DNA of 64,000 nucleotides from an uncultured Winogradskyella sp. GTDB taxonomy: Bacteria; Bacteroidota; Bacteroidia; Flavobacteriales; Flavobacteriaceae. Positions 26,488 to 35,688 of the stretch are shown in pieces. Location: assembly GCF_947501905.1 (NCBI RefSeq), contig NZ_CANMXL010000001.1:310001-374000 (forward strand). The letters run 5' to 3'. Position 1 is the stretch's first letter. Each line of letters begins with the position of its first letter. A model generated the notes under the pieces. It was given only the letters and a program-made list of their open reading frames with translations. It was not told the origin of the DNA and made no database searches. The position numbers and the translations under genes are program-made.

Positions 26488-27114
26488 CTATTTATGTTTT
26501 AGCGGTAAATACACCACTTTTTTAGTTTCAAAAAAGTTTTCTCTAAAATAATCTGTTAGCGGAAATTGTTTCACAGTAGTATACTGCTTTAATTCTTCAG
26601 ATAAATCTCCGCCTTTTAGATAAAGAATACCATTTTTAAATGTATTCTTTTGTTCTTTCTTTATTTTTCCTTTTACCCATTTTGTAAATTCTGGCATCGC
26701 CGTTACTGCACGACTTACTATAAAATCATATTGTTCGTCTATAGCCTCTACTCTACTATGAGTAGTTCTTATATTCTCAAGATTTAATGCTTCCGCAACA
26801 CCATTAATCACTTTTAATTTTTTATTAATACTATCTACTAAATGAAATTGGCATTCAGGAAAAAGTATAGCCAAAGGCACCCCAGGAAATCCACCACCAG
26901 TACCAACATCTAACACGGAAGAACCATCTGCAAAAGGCATCACTTTTGCAATAGCTAAAGAATGAAGTACATGTCTTAAATACAGTTCATCTATATCTTT
27001 ACGAGAGATAACATTTATCTTAGAATTCCAATCTTTGTACAAAGGTAGTAAGGCTTCAAATTGCTCTATTTGATGAGCTGTTAGATTAGGAAAGTATTCT
27101 AATATGAGTTCCAT
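26488..27114 (-). CDS. rsmG: 16S rRNA (guanine527-N7)-methyltransferase
   Basis: 208 residues, typical length. Motif I is VLDVGTGGGFPGVPLAILFP; the N-terminal IEQFEALLPLYKDWNSKINVISRKD with ELYLRHVLHSLAI and the later VISRAVTAMPEF are family hallmarks. Makes m7G527 in 16S rRNA, the loss of which gives low-level streptomycin resistance in other bacteria. Transcribed alone from a minus-strand promoter, divergent from the desaturase gene. Confidence 0.96.
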   Translation of the reverse strand: MELILEYFPNLTAHQIEQFEALLPLYKDWNSKINVISRKDIDELYLRHVLHSLAIAKVMPFADGSSVLDVGTGGGFPGVPLAILFPECQFHLVDSINKKLKVINGVAEALNLENIRTTHSRVEAIDEQYDFIVSRAVTAMPEFTKWVKGKIKKEQKNTFKNGILYLKGGDLSEELKQYTTVKQFPLTDYFRENFFETKKVVYLPLKHK

Positions 27115-27127
27115 TATATAGTTTTGG

Positions 27128-27135
27128 CAAAAATA
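27128..27135 (-). promoter_or_regulatory. -7 element TATTTTTG for rsmG
   Basis: Minus-strand TAnnTTTG match beginning 14 bases before the rsmG ATG, implying a very short leader. Confidence 0.45.
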
Positions 27136-27167
27136 GTTAATTTTAAAGTTGATAATTTAACATCAAG

Positions 27168-27200
27168 TTGTTAATCCGGTATATTAATTAATTATCTTTG
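27168..27200 (+). promoter_or_regulatory. promoter of the fatty acid desaturase gene
   Basis: TTG at 27168-27170 and TATCTTTG at 27193-27200, spacing 22, within the range for Bacteroidota promoters. Confidence 0.55.
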
Positions 27201-27255
27201 CCCTTTCTATACTTAACCCATCTTTGATGCGTTAAGTTTTAAATTTAGAATACTT

Positions 27256-28359
27256 ATGAATACCCAAAAAGCGCTTACTTTCTCCCGAAAAGATTCTGCA
27301 AAATTTTTCAGAACTCTTAACAAACGTGTAAACGACTACTTTAAAGAAAACAACATTAAACGTACTGGAAACTATAAACTATGGATTAAGACCATTGTTA
27401 TGTTTGCTCTGTTTATAACACCTTACTTTTTATTGCTAACCTTAAATATCCCTACTTGGGCACAACTTTTACTTACCGTAGTTATGGGTATAGGCATGGC
27501 TGGTGTTGGTATGAATGTTATGCACGATGGTAACCATGGTTCATATTCTAATAGAGAATGGATTAACCGTTTAATGGGAAGTAGTATTTATATTCTAGCA
27601 GGAAACGTATATAACTGGAAAGTACAACATAATGTATTACACCACACGTATACTAATATTCATGGGCATGATGAAGACTTAGAAGCTGGACGTATTTTAC
27701 GTTTTTCTGAACATGCAAAATGGCATAAACACCACAAGTTTCAGCATTACTATTCTATTTTGCTATATGGATTATTGACCATTAATTGGGCAATAACCAC
27801 TGATTTTCAGCAGATGTATCGTTACATGAAACGTAAACTTTCATATGGAAAACTACCAAATCCAGTTGTAAATTGGAGTAAGCTTGTTATCTCAAAGTTA
27901 ATTTACGTAAGTATGTGGATTGTCATTCCAATTGTTTTAACTGACTTAGCATGGTATAAGGTTTTAATTGGGTTTTTGTTAATGCATTATGTTGCTGGAT
28001 TAATTTTAAGTATTGTTTTTCAATTAGCACACGTTATGGATGAAGCTGAAATGCCAATGCCAGAGAAAGATGGTACTATGAAAAATACATGGGCTATCCA
28101 CCAATTAAAAACTACAGTCAATTTTGGTGCTAAAAGCTGGTTTATAAACTGGTATACTGGCGGCCTGAATCATCAGGTTGAGCATCACATTTTTCCTAAT
28201 ATCAGCCATGTACATTATGGGAAAATTGCTAAAATTGTTAAGGACACAGCTAAAGAGTTTAACTTACCATATAAAGAGTATAAGACCACAAGAAAAGCTA
28301 TTGCAGCACATTTTAGGTTTTTGAAGGAAATGGGAATGAAACCAGCAATACAAGCATAA
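27256..28359 (+). CDS. membrane fatty acid (acyl-CoA/acyl-lipid) desaturase
   Basis: 367 residues. Di-iron membrane desaturase with three histidine boxes: HDGNH (90-94), HNVLHH (125-130) and QVEHH (307-311). The Gln in the third box is typical of front-end and linoleoyl-CoA type desaturases, though there is no cytochrome b5 domain. Four or so membrane helices lie between boxes. Introduces a double bond into membrane acyl chains, with a likely role in cold adaptation (inference). The next gene starts 21 bases downstream. Confidence 0.9.
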   Translation: MNTQKALTFSRKDSAKFFRTLNKRVNDYFKENNIKRTGNYKLWIKTIVMFALFITPYFLLLTLNIPTWAQLLLTVVMGIGMAGVGMNVMHDGNHGSYSNREWINRLMGSSIYILAGNVYNWKVQHNVLHHTYTNIHGHDEDLEAGRILRFSEHAKWHKHHKFQHYYSILLYGLLTINWAITTDFQQMYRYMKRKLSYGKLPNPVVNWSKLVISKLIYVSMWIVIPIVLTDLAWYKVLIGFLLMHYVAGLILSIVFQLAHVMDEAEMPMPEKDGTMKNTWAIHQLKTTVNFGAKSWFINWYTGGLNHQVEHHIFPNISHVHYGKIAKIVKDTAKEFNLPYKEYKTTRKAIAAHFRFLKEMGMKPAIQA

Positions 28360-28380
28360 ACTATACACAACCAACTACGC

Positions 28381-29565
28381 ATGAACCAACTTTCGGATAG
28401 AATTAATAGTCTATCGACCTCAGCTACTTTAGCAATGGCTGCTAAAGCAAGGGAATTAAGAGAAGAAGGAAAAGATATTATAGGCCTTAGTTTAGGCGAA
28501 CCAGATTTTGACACTCCAGATTTTATAAAAGAAGCTGCTAAACAAGCAATTGACGACAACTATAATAGCTACACGCCTGTTGATGGTTATGCAGAACTCA
28601 AGGACGCCATCATTACAAAATTTAAGCGTGATAATCAATTAGATTACAATCGCCAACAAATTGTTGTTTCTACAGGAGCCAAACAGTCTTTGTTTAATAT
28701 TGCTTCAGTGATGCTTAATGATGGAGACGAAGTTATTTTACCATGTCCATATTGGGTAAGTTATAGCGATATTGTAAAACTTAATGGTGGTGTACCTATC
28801 GAAGTCAAAACATCAATCGATAACGATTTTAAAATGACTCCTGAGCAGTTAGAAGCTGCTATTACACCAAAAACCAAAATGATTTGGTATAGTTCTCCTT
28901 GTAATCCAAGTGGCTCTGTATATAGTAAAAAAGAACTTAGAGCATTAGCAGATGTACTACAAAAATATCCTAATATTTATGTGGTTTCTGATGAAATCTA
29001 TGAACATATCAACTTTGTTGGTGGACATTGTAGTATAGCTCAATTTGAAGATATGTTTGAAAGAACTATAACTGTAAATGGCGTATCCAAAGCTTTTGCA
29101 ATGACTGGATGGCGTATAGGTTATATTGGTGCCCCAACAACTATTGCTAGAGCTTGTAATAAAATCCAAGGTCAAGTAACTAGTGGCGCCAATTGTATTG
29201 CACAGCGCGCAGTAATTTCTGCATTAGAAGCCACTCCAGACAACGTACAATATATGATTGATGAGTTTAAAGAACGTCGTCAATTGATATTAGGTTTACT
29301 TAGAGAAATTGATGGATTTTCATGTAATGAACCAGAAGGTGCATTCTATGTCTTCCCAGATATTTCCGCTTATTTTGGAAAAACCATTAAAGGACAAACT
29401 ATAAATAATGCTTCAGAATTTGCCATGTATCTTTTAGAAAACGCTAATGTAGCGACTGTTACAGGTGACGCTTTTGGTAACCCAAATTGTATTCGTATTT
29501 CATATGCGGCATCTCAAGAGCAAATTATTGAAGCTGTAAAGCGAATTAAAGACGCTTTAAGCTAG
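28381..29565 (+). CDS. class I/II PLP-dependent aminotransferase, aspartate aminotransferase type
   Basis: 394 residues. Fold-type I aminotransferase with SLGEPDFDTPDFIKEAA, YTPVDGYAELKDAI, Asn175 in SSPCNPSGSVYS, Asp204 in VVSDEIYEHI and Lys237 in NGVSKAFAMTGWRIGY, where PLP is bound. C-terminal GNPNCIRISYAAS holds the Arg that binds the substrate carboxylate. Most similar in pattern to prokaryotic-type aspartate/prephenate aminotransferases; the preferred amino donor cannot be fixed from sequence. Probably read with the desaturase gene. Confidence 0.92.
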   Translation: MNQLSDRINSLSTSATLAMAAKARELREEGKDIIGLSLGEPDFDTPDFIKEAAKQAIDDNYNSYTPVDGYAELKDAIITKFKRDNQLDYNRQQIVVSTGAKQSLFNIASVMLNDGDEVILPCPYWVSYSDIVKLNGGVPIEVKTSIDNDFKMTPEQLEAAITPKTKMIWYSSPCNPSGSVYSKKELRALADVLQKYPNIYVVSDEIYEHINFVGGHCSIAQFEDMFERTITVNGVSKAFAMTGWRIGYIGAPTTIARACNKIQGQVTSGANCIAQRAVISALEATPDNVQYMIDEFKERRQLILGLLREIDGFSCNEPEGAFYVFPDISAYFGKTIKGQTINNASEFAMYLLENANVATVTGDAFGNPNCIRISYAASQEQIIEAVKRIKDALS

Positions 29566-29846
29566 TATGTAAGTAATTCAATAATTCCATCAGAAGAGTA
29601 AAGAAACGTAAGCAAAAGTCCAAAAAATAAAATCACAGTTAGTACTATAATCTTTAGCATTCTACTTTTATGCTCTTCTTTTAATCGTCTGCTAATATCT
29701 TTAAGTTGTTTTGCATTTGCTTTAGGTAAATTATATTCTGTCTTTTCATTTCTATTATACCCACCCAATCTATTCTTAAACCTATCTCGGTTTGGCATTT
29801 GCTTTCTGTTATTATTTAAGGAAGTATTCATTGCTTGGATAGACAT
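29562..29846 (-). CDS. small single-pass membrane protein, unknown
   Basis: 94 residues: a basic, Asn/Lys/Arg-rich N-terminal part (about 1-62) with a short charged helix (AKQLKDISRRLKEEHKSR), then one membrane helix (about 63-84, MLKIIVLTVILFFGLLLTFLY). Likely N-terminus in the cytoplasm. Overlaps the aminotransferase 3' end by 4 bases on the other strand. No family recognised. The start could also be the Met at codon 6. Confidence 0.55.
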   Translation of the reverse strand: MSIQAMNTSLNNNRKQMPNRDRFKNRLGGYNRNEKTEYNLPKANAKQLKDISRRLKEEHKSRMLKIIVLTVILFFGLLLTFLYSSDGIIELLTY

Positions 29847-29883
29847 AACTATAAGTTTTAAAAGTTTGAAAATGACATAAAAA

Positions 29884-29917
29884 AAGATGCTTCTTACATT
29901 ACAATAAAAAGCATCTT
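29884..29917 (-). terminator. terminator of the small gene at 29944-30195
   Basis: AAGATGCTT pairs with AAGCATCTT across a 16-base loop. On the minus strand the stem is followed by a run of seven T, so it ends leftward transcription. Confidence 0.65.
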
Positions 29918-29943
29918 AGATAATTAAAATATGTAGCCTTGGT

Positions 29944-30195
29944 TTAAAACATAATAGAAAGTACTGTTACAAATACTGATAGTTTTAATACCACTCCAAT
30001 AGCTTGTACATTATTGAATTGCTTAAATTTTAGACACTGTCTCATCCCGAAAACTGATGGCTTTGAAGAATTGATGAAGTTCTGTTGTACCGCAGCTTTG
30101 TAATTTGAGTTTAACAAATGTTCGTTTGCGTATACAAACGTTTCTCTGGGTTCGGGTAATGGTTCTGTTTCAATTGTGTTTAATACTAATTCCAT
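29944..30195 (-). CDS. small protein with C-terminal hydrophobic helix, unknown
   Basis: 83 residues. The N-terminal part is acidic and Pro-rich (NTIETEPLPEPRETF), the middle is polar, and the last about 20 residues form a hydrophobic stretch (VVLKLSVFVTVLSIMF) that could be a tail anchor. Support for being real: ATG start, its own downstream intrinsic terminator, and no competing ORF. No family recognised. The 185-base gap to trkH (30196-30380) is AT-rich with nothing else that I can name. Confidence 0.45.
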   Translation of the reverse strand: MELVLNTIETEPLPEPRETFVYANEHLLNSNYKAAVQQNFINSSKPSVFGMRQCLKFKQFNNVQAIGVVLKLSVFVTVLSIMF

Positions 30196-30380
30196 GATTG
30201 ATAAAAATTAAATGGTTATGCTAATAAGACGTTGGTTGATTAAAAATGTTACAGCATATTCAGTCATAAACGTTTAAAAACCAACACTCAATATCCGGGA
30301 ATATTAGTATTTATATAGGCTAGAATAAAATTGATTTTTTTTGAAAAAAGTTGAAAATTTCTTCTTTTTCAGAATAAAAT

Positions 30381-31883
30381 TTAGCGATTTCTCCAGAAAA
30401 AAGGTGTCAATAAAATGAGTACAGTAAACAGTTCTAAACGACCTAAAAGCATTAAAAAAGATGCCCACCATTTTCCTAAAGGTGGCAAAGCCGCATAATT
30501 ATTTACTGGTCCAAATTCTCCTAAAGCCGGACCTACATTACCTAAACTTGAAGCAGACAAACCAATAGCAGAAGTAAAATCTATTTGAAACATTGAAAAG
30601 ACTAAAGCTCCAAATATAAAGAGCAACATATAAGAGATAAAGAAACCGAGAATATTAAAAACAATATCACCAGATACCGATTTTTGATTGTAACGTACTG
30701 GCAAAATTGCATTAGGGTGTAAAGCTCTTCTAAACTCTAAAAAGCCATTTTTAATTAATAATAGATGCCTAACAACCTTAATACCCCCCGAAGTACTACC
30801 TGCAGAACCTCCTAAAAACATCAATCCAAAAAAGAATACAGTTAAAAATGGCGTCCACATGGTATAGTCTGCAGTAACAAAGCCTGTAGTTGTTACGATA
30901 GCCAATACTTGGAAAAATCCATGCCGTATTGAACTTTCAAACTCTCCTAATACCATAGGATGTGCAATTGAAGACTGAGAAACATCAGCTTTAAAATAGA
31001 TAACAACAGCTACAATTATGGCAAATATAAATATTAACCTGAAGTATAATTTAAACTCATCATCCCTAATGATTTTCTGGACTTTCCCCTTAAATGCAAA
31101 ATAACTTAACACAAAATTTGTACCAGCCAAAAACATAAAGCTCATTATAATATATTGTATTGCAGGATTATCATTCCAATGCGCTATACTATCATTCTTT
31201 GTAGAAAAACCGCCAGTAGATAATGTACTTAATGCATGATTAATAGCATCAAAGAAAGACATTCCTGCCACCTGAAGCAATATGGTTTCTGCCGCCGTAT
31301 ACCCAAAGTATATAAGCCATAAACGCTTAGCTGTATCTGTAATTCTTGGATGTAGCTTATCTCCTCCTGGACCCGGAGCTTCAGCTGCAAACAACTGCAT
31401 ACCTCCTATACCTAAAAGTGGTAATATGGCAATTGCTAATACAATAATTCCCATACCACCAATCCAATGGGTCATGCTTCGCCAAAAAAGAACACCTTTA
31501 GGGATAATCTCAATATCGTTTAGTATACTAGCTCCTGTGGTAGTATAACCAGACATGGTTTCGAAAAAAGCATTTGTAAAAGATGGAATGGCTTCAGTAA
31601 TCATATAGGGTAAAGAGCCAGACAGAGACATTACAATCCATCCTAAAGTTACTACAATGTAACCCTCGCGTTTATTCATTTCCTTGCGATGATTACGAGT
31701 ATTATACATCACAAAAACACCCACTAAAAGAACTGTAAAACCTGATAACAAAAGCTCTAATGTAACTCCATCTTTATAGATTAAGCTTATTAATGTAGCT
31801 ATAAGTATAAAGCCACCATTAAATAACAGTAATAATCCCAAAAAATGGAAAATGATTTTGTAATTAAGTTTCATTTTTGCCAT
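30381..31883 (-). CDS. trkH: TrkH/KtrB family potassium transporter, membrane subunit
   Basis: 500 residues with four M1-P-M2 pore repeats, so about 10-12 helices. The four filter segments are visible: SGYTTTGASIL, LSTLSTGGFSTKN, IVTTTGFVTADYT and SSLGNVGPALGEFG. Takes up K+ and is gated by the cytosolic ring of TrkA, encoded 3 bases upstream in the same unit. The start could be moved to the Met at codon 3. Confidence 0.95.
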   Translation of the reverse strand: MAKMKLNYKIIFHFLGLLLLFNGGFILIATLISLIYKDGVTLELLLSGFTVLLVGVFVMYNTRNHRKEMNKREGYIVVTLGWIVMSLSGSLPYMITEAIPSFTNAFFETMSGYTTTGASILNDIEIIPKGVLFWRSMTHWIGGMGIIVLAIAILPLLGIGGMQLFAAEAPGPGGDKLHPRITDTAKRLWLIYFGYTAAETILLQVAGMSFFDAINHALSTLSTGGFSTKNDSIAHWNDNPAIQYIIMSFMFLAGTNFVLSYFAFKGKVQKIIRDDEFKLYFRLIFIFAIIVAVVIYFKADVSQSSIAHPMVLGEFESSIRHGFFQVLAIVTTTGFVTADYTMWTPFLTVFFFGLMFLGGSAGSTSGGIKVVRHLLLIKNGFLEFRRALHPNAILPVRYNQKSVSGDIVFNILGFFISYMLLFIFGALVFSMFQIDFTSAIGLSASSLGNVGPALGEFGPVNNYAALPPLGKWWASFLMLLGRLELFTVLILLTPFFWRNR

Positions 31884-31886
31884 AGA

Positions 31887-33236
31887 CTATGCAAAAAACT
31901 TTTCTACTTCGGCGATTGAGCGTGGCAAACAACAAACAACAACTCTATCACCAGCTTCAATAATAAAGCTTCCTAAAGGAATAAGACCTTCACCATTTCT
32001 AATAACACCACCAAAAATTGCCGACCTTGGAAAATCTAAGTCTTTAATTTTATTATTTGTAATCTTAGAGTTTGGTTTAACCACAAACTCTAAAAGTTCG
32101 GCATTCATATTGGTTAATTTGGTCATAGCCACAACTTCACCTTTTCGTATATATCTAAATATGGTATTAGCTGCTAAAAGTTTTTTATTAATTAATGTGT
32201 CAATACCTATAGATTGCGATAATTGATAATAATCCATGTTTTCAACCAAAGCAATAGTTTTCTTAACACCTTTAGACTTCGCTAAAAGACAAGACATAAT
32301 ATTGGTTTCAGAATTCCCTGTTACAGAAATAAAGGCATCCATTTGTGATATACTTTCTTCTTCTAAAATATCTACATTTCTTCCATCGCCACATATAACA
32401 AGTGCATTTGGCAGCTCATCTGCTAAGTCTTCAGCAATATCCTTTTTACCCTCAATAAGTTTAACATTAAACTTACTCTTACATAAATCTTGGGCGGTTT
32501 TATAGCCAATTTTACTTCCGCCTAAAATCATAACATCTTTAATACCTACCTTTACTTTTCCTGAGAGTTCAAACAATTCTTCATCACCACCTTTAGACGT
32601 TACAAAAACTACTTTATCGCCTTCTTTAAAAATAGTATCTCCTCTAGGAATTATAGTATACTGTGTTCCGTAACGTTGGATTGCAATTGGAATAAAATGC
32701 AATTCTGAATACAATTCTGCAGCTTCCTTAACAGTTTTACCAACAAAAGTAGCAGTACGAGATAATCGAAGCCCTAACATGGTTAGTTTACCATCTTCAA
32801 ACTCATAAGTATCGTTAAATCCATATTGGTTAAGTAGTAATTCTATTTCTGAAGCTGCGAGAGACTCTGGCGAAATTAATTCGTCTATACCAAATTTTGA
32901 AAACCCTAATTCTTCTTTATTATCAATAAATTCAGTATTAGATATACGCGCAATCGTACGTTTTGCGCCTAACTGCTTCGCTAATACACATGCCGTAATA
33001 TTAGTAGTCTCTGAAGAAGTTACCGCAATAAAAAGTTCAGAATTTTCAATACGCCCTTCTTTTAAAGTTGTAATAGAAGTAGCATCTCCTTTTATGGTTT
33101 TTATATCAAGATTTTCGCCTGCATAAGTAAGACTATCTTTTTTATTATCTATAAGCGTAATTTCTTGAGACTCGTAAGACAACAGTTTTGCCAAATGGAA
33201 TCCGACTTCTCCAGCACCAGCAATAATAATTTTCAT
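31887..33236 (-). CDS. trkA: Trk potassium transporter regulatory subunit
   Basis: 449 residues with two RCK units: first NAD-binding Rossmann motif MKIIIAGAGEVGFHLAKLL at the N-terminus and a second one VMILGGSKIGYKTAQDL at about residue 232. Each is followed by a TrkA-C type beta domain (EGDKVVFVTSK and EAGDRVVVCCLP). Binds nucleotides and gates TrkH, encoded immediately downstream. Confidence 0.96.
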   Translation of the reverse strand: MKIIIAGAGEVGFHLAKLLSYESQEITLIDNKKDSLTYAGENLDIKTIKGDATSITTLKEGRIENSELFIAVTSSETTNITACVLAKQLGAKRTIARISNTEFIDNKEELGFSKFGIDELISPESLAASEIELLLNQYGFNDTYEFEDGKLTMLGLRLSRTATFVGKTVKEAAELYSELHFIPIAIQRYGTQYTIIPRGDTIFKEGDKVVFVTSKGGDEELFELSGKVKVGIKDVMILGGSKIGYKTAQDLCKSKFNVKLIEGKKDIAEDLADELPNALVICGDGRNVDILEEESISQMDAFISVTGNSETNIMSCLLAKSKGVKKTIALVENMDYYQLSQSIGIDTLINKKLLAANTIFRYIRKGEVVAMTKLTNMNAELLEFVVKPNSKITNNKIKDLDFPRSAIFGGVIRNGEGLIPLGSFIIEAGDRVVVCCLPRSIAEVEKFFA

Positions 33237-33260
33237 TAATGTTTATTTGAAAATAACGTA

Positions 33261-33268
33261 CAAATATA
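33261..33268 (-). promoter_or_regulatory. -7 element TATATTTG for trkA-trkH
   Basis: Minus-strand exact TAnnTTTG match, 25-32 bases before the trkA ATG. Confidence 0.5.
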
Positions 33269-33395
33269 GTTATATCTTATAAGTACTTAAAGTTTGAATG
33301 TTAAGAATTTGCTCTAACAACTAGCAAGTGAAGACTTCTGTATAATTAAAATCTTCTTATAATCTGCAACTTTAGTTACACTTATATCTTCTTAG

Positions 33396-33403
33396 TATAT
33401 TTG
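33396..33403 (+). promoter_or_regulatory. -7 element TATATTTG for ubiE-porT
   Basis: Exact match only 15 bases before the ubiE ATG at 33418, so the transcript would have a leader of a few bases. Confidence 0.5.
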
Positions 33404-33417
33404 CAAAAATTTTTTTG

Positions 33418-34149
33418 ATGTCAAAAAGTGTAAAGCCATATAAAGACAGTGAGCTTGATAAGAAAGAACAAGTTACCAAAATGTTTGATACCATTTCTAA
33501 GGAATATGATGGATTAAACAGAGTTATTTCACTTGGAATCGACGTAAAATGGCGTAATAAAGTTGTGCAAATTGTTTCTGATACATCACCAGAAAACATC
33601 CTAGATATTGCTACTGGTACAGGCGACTTAGCTATAAACCTTACTAAAACATCAGCCAAAGAAATTATTGGTTTAGATATCAGTGATGGTATGCTCGAAG
33701 TAGGGCGGCAAAAAATTAGAGCAAAAGAATTAGATAGCATCATACAAATGATCATTGGTGATTCTGAAAACTTACCCTTTGAAGACAATACTTTTGACGC
33801 CATTACAGTTGCGTTTGGTGTAAGAAACTTTATGAATCTAGAAAAAGGGCTTTCAGAGATACTTCGAGTGCTCAAACCAAACGGTATTTTTGTGATTCTT
33901 GAAACATCAGTACCAACAAAAACGCCATACAAACAAGGTTATAAATTGTATTCTAAATTTATTTTACCTACTATTGGCAAAGTTTTTTCTAAAGACAGAA
34001 GTGCTTATAAATATTTAAGTGAATCCGCCTCTGTTTTCCCTTTTGGCGAAGAACTAAACAATATTTTGAGACAAATTGGGTTTATTAATGTCAAAGACAA
34101 ACCACAAACGTTTGGTGTAGCTACAATCTATACCGCATCTAAAGCTTAA
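33418..34149 (+). CDS. ubiE: demethylmenaquinone methyltransferase
   Basis: 243 residues from the ATG at 33418; a TTG directly before it (33415) is less likely. Final C-methylation step of menaquinone synthesis (also called menG). Motif [14 protein letters not shown], then [43 protein letters not shown] and [14 protein letters not shown], all typical of UbiE/MenG; N-terminal [26 protein letters not shown] is the family signature. The product is the quinone used by the Nqr complex. porT starts 1 base after its stop. Confidence 0.96.
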   Translation: MSKSVKPYKDSELDKKEQVTKMFDTISKEYDGLNRVISLGIDVKWRNKVVQIVSDTSPENILDIATGTGDLAINLTKTSAKEIIGLDISDGMLEVGRQKIRAKELDSIIQMIIGDSENLPFEDNTFDAITVAFGVRNFMNLEKGLSEILRVLKPNGIFVILETSVPTKTPYKQGYKLYSKFILPTIGKVFSKDRSAYKYLSESASVFPFGEELNNILRQIGFINVKDKPQTFGVATIYTASKA

Positions 34150-34150
34150 T

Positions 34151-34864
34151 ATGAAGAAATTAATTATTCTTTTTGCTGTTTTACTAAGCTGTAACAGTAG
34201 CTTTGCTCAATTATTCTCTAAAGAAAAAGTGGCAAATCTTCAGACTATGGATAAAAAAGTATTGTCTTGGGGATATTTTTTAGGATTTAATAGTTATGAT
34301 TTTAAGTTTGAGTATGAGGAGAATCTTGATGATATTCTTGTGGATGCAACTACTGGATTCCAAGTAGGCTTAACAGGTGATTTAAGAATTAACAATCATT
34401 TAAATTTACGTTTTGAGCCGGGTGTATATTTCAGCACTCGTACTTTAAGGTACAATGAGAGCTATTTTGATGGCCAAGAATTTAACCCATCTGATTTATT
34501 AAGAGAAGTTAAATCCACATACATACACTTACCATTACTATTAAAGTTTTCTACAAATCGTATCAACAATTTTAGACCATTTATTGTAGGTGGCGTTTCT
34601 ACAGCTTTAAACTTAGCTAGTAATGAAGAAAACCCTAGCGACAATAGTGGTGGTCAGTTTAGAATGACTAGTAATAACTACTTTTATGAAATAGGGTTTG
34701 GTGTTGATTTATACTTATTGTACTTCAAGTTTACACCATCAATTAGAGGTGTTTTTGCAATTAATGACGAAGTTGTTAGAGATATTGACCCAAATAGTCC
34801 TTGGACAGGAAATATTACCTCTATGAAAACACGAGGTATCTTTATCAATTTTACCTTTAGATAA
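34151..34864 (+). CDS. porT: T9SS protein PorT/SprT, outer membrane beta-barrel
   Basis: 237 residues with signal peptide (about 1-19, ending SSFAQ). Predicted small outer membrane beta-barrel: GYFLGFNSYDFKFEYEE, TGFQVGLTGDLRINNHLNLRFEPGVYFSTR, YIHLPLLLKFS, RPFIVGGVSTALNLA and a C-terminal aromatic (FINFTFR). PorT (SprT) is needed for type IX secretion and gliding. As far as I recall, porT follows ubiE in many flavobacteria, which supports the call. The last 8 bases overlap the convergent TrmH gene. Confidence 0.85.
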   Translation: MKKLIILFAVLLSCNSSFAQLFSKEKVANLQTMDKKVLSWGYFLGFNSYDFKFEYEENLDDILVDATTGFQVGLTGDLRINNHLNLRFEPGVYFSTRTLRYNESYFDGQEFNPSDLLREVKSTYIHLPLLLKFSTNRINNFRPFIVGGVSTALNLASNEENPSDNSGGQFRMTSNNYFYEIGFGVDLYLLYFKFTPSIRGVFAINDEVVRDIDPNSPWTGNITSMKTRGIFINFTFR

Positions 34865-35585
34865 TTTTTCGTTTAAATTCGCTTAAGCAAATTGCAGTAG
34901 CGGTTGCAACATTAAGACTTTCAGTAGCTTTAAGATTTCCAAATCTTGGTATCCCTAAGTGTTTTGTTACTTTATTTTCAATTGTCTTAGAGATTCCATT
35001 GGCTTCATTCCCTAAAACCAAAACTCCTCTTTCTGGTAAATCTGCTTTATAGATATTTTCGCCTTCCATAAAAGTGCCAAAAATTTCATTCTCCGAATTA
35101 AAAAGAAAAGTATCTAACTCTACATAGCTAACATTAACACGAGTTAAGGAGCCCATTGTTGCTTGTACAACTTTAGAGTTAAAACAATCTACAGTGGCTT
35201 TACTACAAACTAAATCATTAATACCAAACCAATCACACAGTCTAATAATAGTTCCTAAATTTCCTGGATCACGGACATCGTCTAAAGCAACAATAAGTCT
35301 AGAATTATCAATAACCTTACTTTTAGGAATTTCAAAAACTCCGACTGCCATATTTGGGGTTTTTAACTGAGTAATTTTTTTTAAATCCGAATCTGTTACT
35401 AATGTCATTTTAGAGTCATCAACATCAAAAACATTTTCTAAACTGTATATTTGATTTAAGCTAAACGAAGAATTTACAAACTCGGAAATCCCTTTTATAC
35501 CTTCCACCGTAAATAAACCGTGTTGACTCCTAAATTTTTTTTGGGATAAACTTTTAATTAATTTTATCTGATTCTTTGATAACAT
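34857..35585 (-). CDS. TrmH (SpoU) family RNA 2'-O-methyltransferase
   Basis: 242 residues. N-terminal substrate-binding part (NQIKLIKSLSQKKFRSQHGLFTVEGIKGI) and C-terminal SPOUT knot with the three motifs: DDVRDPGNLGTIIRLCDWFG, GVLVLGNEANGIS and LKATESLNVATATAICL. Methylates a ribose in rRNA or tRNA; the exact target is not readable. Divergent from tamL and overlapping porT by 8 bases. Confidence 0.92.
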   Translation of the reverse strand: MLSKNQIKLIKSLSQKKFRSQHGLFTVEGIKGISEFVNSSFSLNQIYSLENVFDVDDSKMTLVTDSDLKKITQLKTPNMAVGVFEIPKSKVIDNSRLIVALDDVRDPGNLGTIIRLCDWFGINDLVCSKATVDCFNSKVVQATMGSLTRVNVSYVELDTFLFNSENEIFGTFMEGENIYKADLPERGVLVLGNEANGISKTIENKVTKHLGIPRFGNLKATESLNVATATAICLSEFKRKII

Positions 35586-35645
35586 TAAAATGTCTTTACA
35601 TTTGTTAGTAACATAAGAGATGACAAATTAATACTTTTTTGGACT

Positions 35646-35653
35646 AATATTTG
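35646..35653 (+). promoter_or_regulatory. weak -7 element AATATTTG before tamL
   Basis: One mismatch to TAnnTTTG, 36-43 bases before the TTG start. The same octamer appears before pnp. Confidence 0.3.
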
Positions 35654-35688
35654 CACAGTCTTATGAATATCAAAAAAATGCTTTCAAT

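Noticed and set aside
33372-33932. 186-codon open frame on the minus strand opposite ubiE
   Set aside because: Lies inside a well-conserved methyltransferase gene, has a Ser/Ile/Leu-rich shadow composition and no motif.
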